Shown piece after piece: positions 42,339-48,031 of a stretch of DNA of 48,031 nt (position 1 is its first letter; each line of letters opens with the position of its first letter). Where the stretch lies: the NCBI GenBank assembly GCA_944332455.1, contig CALVJY010000017.1:1-48031 (forward strand), read 5' to 3'. A program made the translations under genes and the position numbers. The notes beneath the pieces were generated by a model that was not told the origin of the DNA, did no database searches, and worked only from the letters and a program-made list of their open reading frames with translations. The stretch is from an uncultured Clostridia bacterium (GTDB lineage: Bacteria > Bacillota > Clostridia > Christensenellales > HGM11417).

Positions 42339-42677
42339 TTAGGCTAAGCTGTCGAAGAAGGGAATGGTCTTGCTGTCCTTTTTCAGGATGACCATGGCCT
42401 TTTTGTAGCTGGCGGTCTTGCCCTCGCTGCGGCCCATCCTCTTCCACTTGCCGCGCACGTTGACGGTGTTGACCTTGTCGACCTTGACGCCCTCGAACAG
42501 CTTTTCGACGGCCTCCTTGATCATGGTCTTGTTGGCGTCCTTGTGGACCACGAAGGTGTAGGTCTTTTTCAGTTTGCCGTCCGCGCCGGCCTTCTTCTTT
42601 TTGTCGTTCTCGTTGTTGAAGCCCTGATAGCTTTTCTCGGTCAGCAGCGGCCTGATGATGATATCCTGTGCGTCCAT
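42339..42677 (-). CDS. rplW: Ribosomal protein L23
   Basis: 112 aa. DIIIRPLLTEKSYQGFNNEN at the start and KVDKVNTVNVRGKWKRMGRS later. A Lys-rich insert (KKKKAGADGKLKK) makes it slightly long. Docking site for trigger factor and SRP at the tunnel exit. Its ATG shares one base with the rplD stop (TAATG). Confidence 0.96.
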   Translation of the reverse strand: MDAQDIIIRPLLTEKSYQGFNNENDKKKKAGADGKLKKTYTFVVHKDANKTMIKEAVEKLFEGVKVDKVNTVNVRGKWKRMGRSEGKTASYKKAMVILKKDSKTIPFFDSLA

Positions 42678-43333
42678 TATGCGTTGACCTCCTCGGATTT
42701 TTCAGCCTCGGGCTTCGCAAAGAGCTGGCAGAACGCCTCGACCGCGGACTTGCTGGCCAAGATCTTGGCGTTGCGGACCACGTCGTAGACGCTGGCGTTC
42801 ACAGCCTCGAGGACGGTGACGTTGGCAATGTTGCGGGCGGCCAGGGCCAGGTTGGCGTCGCCGTCGGTCAGGATCAGCACGCTCTTGTCCAGCTTGAGGT
42901 TTTTGAGGACCTGGGCCACTTCCTTGGTCTTGGCGGCCGTCAGCCTGAACTCGTCCAGCACGATGAACTGGTCGTTGGCCACCTTGTAGGACAGCGCCGA
43001 CTTCAGGGCGCCGCGGCGGGCCTTGACGTTCATTTTCTGGGAGAAATCGCGGGGCTTGGGGGCAAAGACCACCCCGCCCTTGGTCCACTGGGGAGCCCGG
43101 ATGGAGCCCTGTCTGGCCCGGCCGGTGCCCTTCTGCCGCCAGGGCTTGATGCCGCCGCCGCGGACCTCGGCCCGGGTCAGCGCGCTCTTGGTGCCCTGTC
43201 TGGCGTTGGCCAGCTGAGCCACCACGGCCTGGTGGATCAGCGCCTCGTTGTATTCGCAGCCGAAGATGTCGGCGGCCAGTTCCATCTGCCCGACCTCGGC
43301 GCCTTTGGTATTGTAAACTTTTACGCTCGGCAT
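42677..43333 (-). CDS. rplD: Ribosomal protein L4
   Basis: 218 aa from the second of two close ATG codons (43331-43333), eight bases after AAGGAG. RQGTKSALTRAEVRGGGIKP and KPWRQKGTGRARQGSIRAPQ form the loop that reaches the peptide tunnel. In enterobacteria L4 represses its own operon through the leader. Confidence 0.97.
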   Translation of the reverse strand: MPSVKVYNTKGAEVGQMELAADIFGCEYNEALIHQAVVAQLANARQGTKSALTRAEVRGGGIKPWRQKGTGRARQGSIRAPQWTKGGVVFAPKPRDFSQKMNVKARRGALKSALSYKVANDQFIVLDEFRLTAAKTKEVAQVLKNLKLDKSVLILTDGDANLALAARNIANVTVLEAVNASVYDVVRNAKILASKSAVEAFCQLFAKPEAEKSEEVNA

Positions 43334-43356
43334 AACATTCACTCCTTATTCACCGC

Positions 43357-43998
43357 TTATTTCTTTTGGGTTTTGACGGCGCTCCGGATGGTGACGAAGC
43401 TGCCCGAGCCGCCGGGAACGGCGCCCTTGATCAGCAGACAGTTGCGGGCGGCGTCCACCTTGACCACCGTGAGGTTGAGCATGGTGACGGCCTCGCCGCC
43501 GTACTGCCCGGCCAGGTTCTTGCCCTTGAACACCCGGGAGGGCGAGGAGTTGGCGCCCATGGAGCCCACCTCTCTGTGGACGGGGCCCACGCCGTGGGTC
43601 TCCTTCAGACGGTGCTGGTTCCAGCGCTTGATGACGCCGGTGTAGCCCCGGCCCTTGGTGGTGCCCGAAACGTCCACCACGTCGCCGGCCTCGAAGGAAT
43701 CGCACTTGACGACCTTGCCGACCTCGTAGCTCTCGGCGTTTTCCAGCCGGAACTCCCGCAGGATGCGGGCGGCGGGGACGCCGGCCTTCTTGAAGTGGCC
43801 GGCCATGGGCTTGGTGACCTGTTTTTCCTTGACGTCGCCGAAGGCCATCTGCACGGCCGCATAGCCGTCGTTGGCCAGGGTCTTGACCTGGGTGACCGCG
43901 CAGGGTCCGGCCTCCACCACGGTGACCGGCACCACGGTGCCGTCCGGCGCGAAGTACTGCGTCATGCCCAGCTTTCTTCCAATGATTGCTTTATTCAT
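43357..43998 (-). CDS. rplC: Ribosomal protein L3
   Basis: 213 aa. [20 protein letters not shown] at the start and [20 protein letters not shown] in the rRNA-contacting loop. Starts 50S assembly. The 87-base gap to rpsJ holds no gene. Confidence 0.98.
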   Translation of the reverse strand: MNKAIIGRKLGMTQYFAPDGTVVPVTVVEAGPCAVTQVKTLANDGYAAVQMAFGDVKEKQVTKPMAGHFKKAGVPAARILREFRLENAESYEVGKVVKCDSFEAGDVVDVSGTTKGRGYTGVIKRWNQHRLKETHGVGPVHREVGSMGANSSPSRVFKGKNLAGQYGGEAVTMLNLTVVKVDAARNCLLIKGAVPGGSGSFVTIRSAVKTQKK

Positions 43999-44085
43999 AG
44001 ATAAAGTTCATCCTCCTTGATTCAGCCTCTTTGCCCTCTCGGGCCGATAAGCTCTTTTATGTTGATTTTTATTGAATCACGAAAC

Positions 44086-44391
44086 TCACAGCTTGATCTT
44101 GATGTCCACGCCGGCGGGCAGATCCAGCTTCATCAGGCTGTCCACGGTCTTGCCGGTGGGGGCATAGATGTCGATCAGGCGCTTGTAGGTCTTGATCTCG
44201 AACTGCTCGCGGCTGTCCTTGTCCTTGTGGGGGGAGCGCAGGATGGTCACCACCTCCCGCTCGGTGGGGAGGGGAATGGGCCCGCTGACCTTGGTGCCGG
44301 CCTTCTTGACCACTTCGACGATCCGCTCGGCCGACTGGTCGACCAGGCTGTGATCGTAGGCTCTCAGTTTGATCCTGATTTTCTGGTTCAT
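44086..44391 (-). CDS. rpsJ: Ribosomal protein S10
   Basis: 101 aa from the ATG at 44389-44391 (AAAAAGGAGAAGAAACC upstream). [20 protein letters not shown] and [20 protein letters not shown] are canonical; [18 protein letters not shown] follows. First gene of the cluster. Besides 30S assembly, S10 serves as NusE in transcription antitermination. The frame remains open upstream, but residues before this Met are unlike S10. Confidence 0.98.
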   Translation of the reverse strand: MNQKIRIKLRAYDHSLVDQSAERIVEVVKKAGTKVSGPIPLPTEREVVTILRSPHKDKDSREQFEIKTYKRLIDIYAPTGKTVDSLMKLDLPAGVDIKIKL

Positions 44392-44709
44392 GGTTTCTTC
44401 TCCTTTTTTCTCTCCCGGACGCGCCGATTTTTCCTTTGTCCGTCGGCGTACAAGCCCTCTTTTTCCGCTGCCATACACCCAGCCGTGTGTGTCATGAGGA
44501 AAAGGCTTATAAAAGAGCAAGCTTCCCTTGCCCTGCTGCCATCGACCGGTCGCCCCCATCCGATTTGGGGACCATTGTCAACAGAAATTCTCTTGTGCGA
44601 CAGCCCAAGTAACCTCCTGTCTCAACCCAACCGGCAGACCTTTTGCGCCTCCTTTCCCCCGCGGCCGATCCGCCGGAGGGCAGAATTTGCATACTGATCT
44701 ACCATACAG
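44392..44709 (-). promoter_or_regulatory. Long 5' leader of the ribosomal operon
   Basis: About 318 bases separate the predicted transcription start from rpsJ. The leader has GC-rich parts able to pair (for example GGATCGGCC near 44660 and CGACCGGTCG near 44545) and an AGCTTGCTC / AAGAGGGCTTG segment. S10 operons are often controlled by L4 binding to such a leader, but I cannot align it to a known structure. Confidence 0.45.
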
Positions 44710-44716
44710 CCTTTCT

Positions 44717-44745
44717 ATTATACCGAAAACCCTCTTCCTTGTCAA
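44717..44745 (-). promoter_or_regulatory. Consensus promoter of the S10-spc-alpha cluster
   Basis: Minus strand: TTGACA (44740-44745), 17-base spacer, TATAAT (44717-44722). Both hexamers match the sigma-A consensus exactly, as expected for the strongest expressed operon in the window. Confidence 0.93.
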
Positions 44746-44862
44746 ATGTTTGAAGGGGAAAAATAAAAAATTTTTATGATTTTTTCTCCGGACTTCGGCC
44801 TTTTCCCCCGTTCTCCCCCGCCTTCTCTTTCCCGGGGACCGCTTTCCCGCTTTGGGGCAGCC

Positions 44863-44888
44863 AAAAAGCCCCTCCGCAAAAGAGGGGC
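44863..44888 (-). terminator. Minus-strand terminator upstream of the ribosomal promoter
   Basis: GCCCCTC-TTTTGCG-GAGGGGC followed by TTTTT on the minus strand. No gene is visible upstream on that strand as far as 48031, so it probably shields the S10 promoter from antisense transcription of the repeat zone. Confidence 0.6.
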
Positions 44889-44971
44889 TTGACAGCACGA
44901 TCCGGCCCTTTCACAGGAGCCCCTTCATCCGGCCCTTGAAAGAGAGCCTTTCCTTTTTGGAAGGGATCTTT

Positions 44972-45178
44972 CTCCTTTACAAAAATCTTTCCGATCCTCT
45001 CCCTCATGTTCAGGCAGCCGATCGGCTGAACCGCTGTACTCCTCTTTATAAAACCTTTCCGCCCCTCTCCTCCATGCTCAGGCAGCCGATCGGCTGAACC
45101 GCTGTACTCCTCTTTATAAAACCTTTCCGCCCCTCTCCTCCATGCTCGGGCGGCCGATCGGCTGAGCGGCTGTTCTCT
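44972..45178. repeat. 68-bp tandem repeat with a perfect palindrome, three copies
   Basis: Units such as CTCTTTATAAAACCTTTCCG then CCCCTCTCCTCCATGCTC and CAGCCGATCGGCTG recur with GCCGATCGGC at 45017, 45085 and 45153, an exact 68-base period; a fourth partial unit follows to about 45200. Copies 1-2 keep the 14-base palindrome CAGCCGATCGGCTG; copy 3 has one changed base. From 45200 to 45380 the GGAAGGAATAYCGGCGGCGG motif occurs twice. No gene is seen from 44889 to 45380. Confidence 0.88.
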
Positions 45179-45380
45179 TTACAAAATCTTTCCCGCCTGT
45201 TCCGTTCGGCCTTGACAGCAGCCGAGTTTTCGGTGAGGAACGCCGTCGGCGGCGGACGGAAGGGACTTCCGGGAAGGAATACCGGCGGCGGAGACAGAGG
45301 CCTTCGGGGAAGGAATATCGGCGGCGGGCGGAAGGCCATTTTCCGATCCTCTGCCGCGCGAACTTTTTGGCCTGTTTTGC

Positions 45381-45409
45381 TTGACATTTTCCGGATTCCC
45401 GGTTAAACT
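45381..45409 (+). promoter_or_regulatory. Promoter of the TetR gene
   Basis: TTGACA (45381-45386), 17-base spacer, TAAACT (45404-45409). The start codon lies 44 bases after the -10. Confidence 0.78.
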
Positions 45410-45423
45410 GTAATTAAATTAAG

Positions 45424-45433
45424 CGAGCGCTCG
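45424..45433. promoter_or_regulatory. Probable TetR operator
   Basis: Perfect palindrome CGAGCGCTCG within AAGCGAGCGCTCGATTTATT, about ten bases after the predicted transcription start of the regulator. TetR proteins often bind such a site to repress themselves. Confidence 0.5.
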
Positions 45434-45452
45434 ATTTATTTTGGAGGAAGAC

Positions 45453-46091
45453 ATGCGGAAAAAGGATCCCTGCAAGCGGGAAGAACTGCTGGAGAAATGT
45501 TTTGACTGTTTTTGCAGGCACGGGATCGAGGGCACGTCGACCCGGATGCTGTCCGAGGCCTGCGGCATGAGCGCGGGCAACATTTTTCACTACTTTAAGA
45601 GCAAGGACGAGATCATCATCGAGTCCACGGCGCACTGCATGGCCAAGGTGGAAGACGAGTTCATGGCCAACGCCCCCCGGGACATGGCCGACGTGCAGCG
45701 CTTTTTGAAGGAGATCCCCTACTGGACGGCGCAGCGGCACGGCGAAAAATACCGCTTTATGTACCAGGTCTACACCTCCCCCAAGTACCGCAGGTACGGC
45801 ACCGAATTTTTCAGCGGGGTGACCAGGCGGTATGCGGCCTACGCCAAGGTGCTGGAGGAACGGCTGGGCATCCCCGGCCAGATCATCCAGGCCCTCATCT
45901 ACACCTTTGTCCGGGCCAGCGTGCACTACGCCCTGTTCGAGGACGAGGCCTACCTGCTGCCCCAGCTCCGCCTGCTGGAGGCTGCCGTTCCCATGTTCCG
46001 GGAAAAGTACGCCAAAGCGCCCCCGCAGGATCCGGAAGATCCGGACCGACAAAGTTCCCCTCCCCTCCCGAACGGCGAGGGGGAAAAATAA
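45453..46091 (+). CDS. TetR-family transcriptional regulator
   Basis: 212 aa from the ATG at 45453 (TTGGAGGAAGAC upstream). The N-terminal helix-turn-helix is typical: KCFDCFCRHGIEGTSTRMLS then EACGMSAGNIFHYFKSKDEI. The ligand domain (60-190) is not family-specific. The C-terminus is Pro-rich (KAPPQDPEDPDRQSSPPLPN). A palindrome after its promoter suggests autoregulation. The next gene, a surface protein 138 bases downstream on the same strand, is a possible target or co-transcribed partner. Confidence 0.92.
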   Translation: MRKKDPCKREELLEKCFDCFCRHGIEGTSTRMLSEACGMSAGNIFHYFKSKDEIIIESTAHCMAKVEDEFMANAPRDMADVQRFLKEIPYWTAQRHGEKYRFMYQVYTSPKYRRYGTEFFSGVTRRYAAYAKVLEERLGIPGQIIQALIYTFVRASVHYALFEDEAYLLPQLRLLEAAVPMFREKYAKAPPQDPEDPDRQSSPPLPNGEGEK

Positions 46092-46229
46092 ATTTTGCAA
46101 GGAGGCCGGAAAACTGACAAGACCATGATTTGACACCGCGGGATCCGCAACCGAACAGCTTTGAACCGAACAGCTTATTATCAGCTTGGACCAAACAGCT
46201 TATTATTTAAGTTTAAAGGAGGAAATGAC

Positions 46230-48031
46230 ATGACGCATCGGACATTTTTTGCCGGAAAGACCCTGTGGACGGCCCTGCTCGGCGCCCTCTTTCTGGTCTG
46301 CGCGGCGGCGCTGCTCTTCCCCGCTCCGGGAGTCCGCGCCGAGGAACACACCGACCACACGGGCTGGACGGTCCTGACGGCGGCGGGCGGCACGCTGGAG
46401 AGCGGGCGTTACGTGCTGGAAGAGGACCTTTTCCTGACGAACGACCTCACCCTGGCCGACGGCGCCGCGGTCACGCTCTGCCTGAACGGCCGCCTGCTGT
46501 GGGGGACCGGCGCGGCCTCGGTCATCACGATCCCCTACGGGACCTCCCTGACCCTGTGCGACTGCGACGGCGCCGCCTCCCATGCCTACTACAGGGACGC
46601 CAACGGCATGTACGTGTTTGACGACGGCAGCGACGAGTGGGACGCCGCCTACGGCGCGGCCTCCGACAGGGGGACTTTGTCGGGCGGGGCGGTCACGGGC
46701 GGCGCCCATTCGGGGAACGGCGGGGGCGTCTCCGCTTCGGGGACCTTTGTCCTGGAGAGCGGGGCCATCGCGGGCAACGCCGCCCGGCAGGGCGGCGGAC
46801 TGTGGATCTTCAACCCCGGGACCACCCTGAACGGCGGCTCCATCGAGGGCAACTACAGCTCCTCGCTGGGCGGCGGCATCTATGCGCAGCACGCGCTCAC
46901 CCTCAACGACTGCACCATCCGCAACAATGTGACCGATCTGGTCGGCGGCGGCATCTCCTGCATCAACGGGGACTTTGTCATGAACGGCGGCCTCATCGAG
47001 GGCAACGCTTCGACCTACACGGAATGGATATACGACCACGGCTGCGGCGGCGTGTTTGCCAGCACCAGCGCCAACTTTGTCATGAACGGCGGCAGGATCC
47101 AGGGCAACACCTCCGCGAAGGGCAGCAGCGTGGGGACTGACGGAGGTTCGCTGACCATAGACGGCGGCTACCTGGCCGACAGCTTCTCCTCCGAGGGGGT
47201 CCGCATCGTTTCGGGATACTTCTCCTCGGAGCCGGACAGCGCCTGCGTCGACGAGGACAGCGTGGCCCTCAGGATCTCTCACAATGACCCCGCGTACTCG
47301 GTTTACGGCAGCCAGACCCACGCCGTGTACCGCAACGGCTACAAGCGGGCGATCTTCGGCGAGCTGGTCTATGACGGCGGCGCCCTGGAGGCCGGCACGG
47401 ACTTCACCATCGAGGAGCCCTTCAGCTCCTGGACGGGCGGCTACTCCCTTTCCTGGTACACCGCCGACGGCGTTCAGCTGGACGGGCCGCCCTCGGGGGC
47501 CGGAGATTACCGGATCAACGTGCATATGTCGGTGGGCATGTACGCCGAGAAGGACGGCAAAAAGTACTACACCCCCCTGGGCGACAACTACTACGACTTT
47601 ACCATCCTGCCCGCCGCGCTGACCGTCAGCACCCCCGATCTGATCCTGACCTACGGGGACGAAGCGCCCGAGTACGAACTGTCCTACGAGGGCTTTGTGA
47701 ACGGCGAAGGGACGGACGACCTGACCGTCCTCCCCCAGGCCGTCTGCGGCTATCAGCCGGGCACCCCGGTCGGGACGCTGGAGATCGGGATCTCGGGCGG
47801 CGAGGCCGACAACTACACCTTTGTGTATGTGCCGGGCACCCTCACCGTCGAAAAGGCGACCTACGACATGACAGGAGTCACTTTTGAAGATCTCACCGTC
47901 ACCTATGACGGCACCGAAAAGTCCGTGCTCCTCTCGGGCGAGCTTCCTCAGGGGCTGACCGTCACTTATCAGAACAACGCGGCCACCGACGCCGGCACCT
48001 ACGAGGCCACGGCCTCCTTTGCGGGTGACGA
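46230..48031 (+). CDS. Secreted beta-helix and MBG-domain surface protein (5' part)
   Basis: The frame is open for 600 codons and runs past the window edge. ATG at 46230 follows TTTAAAGGAGGAAATGAC; a nearer ATG at 46225 stops at once. The first ~40 residues are a signal peptide (basic start, LWTALLGALFLVCAAALLF, then VRAEE). Residues 60-330 contain beta-helix style repeats such as LNGGSIEGNYSSSLGGGIYA and FVMNGGLIEGN, as in polymorphic and adhesin-like proteins. After about 445 come MBG-type modules: LTVSTPDLILTYGDEAPEYE, ISGGEADNYTFVYVPGTLTV and a YDGTEKSVLLSGELPQGLTV unit. This is a large cell-surface adhesin or bacterial coat protein; anchor domains would lie beyond the edge. Confidence 0.88.
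   Translation, partial: MTHRTFFAGKTLWTALLGALFLVCAAALLFPAPGVRAEEHTDHTGWTVLTAAGGTLESGRYVLEEDLFLTNDLTLADGAAVTLCLNGRLLWGTGAASVITIPYGTSLTLCDCDGAASHAYYRDANGMYVFDDGSDEWDAAYGAASDRGTLSGGAVTGGAHSGNGGGVSASGTFVLESGAIAGNAARQGGGLWIFNPGTTLNGGSIEGNYSSSLGGGIYAQHALTLNDCTIRNNVTDLVGGGISCINGDFVMNGGLIEGNASTYTEWIYDHGCGGVFASTSANFVMNGGRIQGNTSAKGSSVGTDGGSLTIDGGYLADSFSSEGVRIVSGYFSSEPDSACVDEDSVALRISHNDPAYSVYGSQTHAVYRNGYKRAIFGELVYDGGALEAGTDFTIEEPFSSWTGGYSLSWYTADGVQLDGPPSGAGDYRINVHMSVGMYAEKDGKKYYTPLGDNYYDFTILPAALTVSTPDLILTYGDEAPEYELSYEGFVNGEGTDDLTVLPQAVCGYQPGTPVGTLEIGISGGEADNYTFVYVPGTLTVEKATYDMTGVTFEDLTVTYDGTEKSVLLSGELPQGLTVTYQNNAATDAGTYEATASFAGD

Noticed and set aside
44507..44692. Leader peptide ORF (61 codons) in the S10 leader
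   Set aside because: The ATG has no ribosome site and the sequence is not conserved-looking; too weak to list as a gene.

Overview
The window is 48 kb of GC-rich chromosome from a spore-lineage Firmicute, most likely a class Clostridia anaerobe. The evidence is Spo0A, a bifurcating-type [FeFe] hydrogenase operon, the zinc (type Z) form of S14, zinc-finger forms of S4, L24 and L36, a zinc-lid adenylate kinase, and the uninterrupted Gram-positive S10-spc-alpha order. Genus cannot be fixed from sequence alone; a high-GC Oscillospiraceae-like relative is a guess. No tRNA, rRNA, IS element or CRISPR array was recognised.

Left part (1-7148, mostly minus strand): a fragment at the edge and a possible small ORF, then spo0A, whose receiver domain carries Glu where the phosphorylated Asp should be. 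A ~60-bp tandem repeat field follows. Next are a frameshifted class M sirtuin beside an intact zinc-type macrodomain hydrolase (an ADP-ribosylation/de-ADP-ribosylation pair), a 5'-damaged MBL-like gene, and an AAA/DUF4143 ATPase whose promoter sits under a five-copy, exact 23-bp repeat. This stretch looks like a zone of gene decay and repeat growth.

Hydrogenase block (7149-13284, minus): DRTGG and PHP genes, then a strong promoter and nuoE-like (hydC), GHKL ATPase, [2Fe-2S] ferredoxin, nuoF-like hydB and hydA. Together they should couple NADH and reduced ferredoxin to H2.

Structured intergenic block (13304-14050): six dissimilar perfect hairpins, then two copies of a modular array in which hairpins are spaced by the constant heptamer ATATCGA and stems differ by compensatory changes. 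This is the most unusual structure in the window.

Middle (14064-27778): a small membrane protein, lgt with a long membrane extension, galK (all minus); then a plus-strand run of a membrane protein with a decayed AAA+ domain, ilvB, ilvN, mutY, galM and ispE, mostly joined by 4-8 bp overlaps, then an AraC regulator. An ABC/SMC-like ATPase lies on the minus strand.

Ribosomal block (28287-44391, minus): 31 genes from rpsJ to rplQ including secY, adk, map, a KOW protein, infA and rpoA, driven by a consensus promoter at 44717-44745 with a ~318-nt leader.

Right end (44889-48031): a 68-bp tandem repeat with a perfect palindrome, a TetR regulator with a palindrome just after its promoter, and the first 600 codons of a secreted beta-helix/MBG-domain surface protein cut by the window edge.
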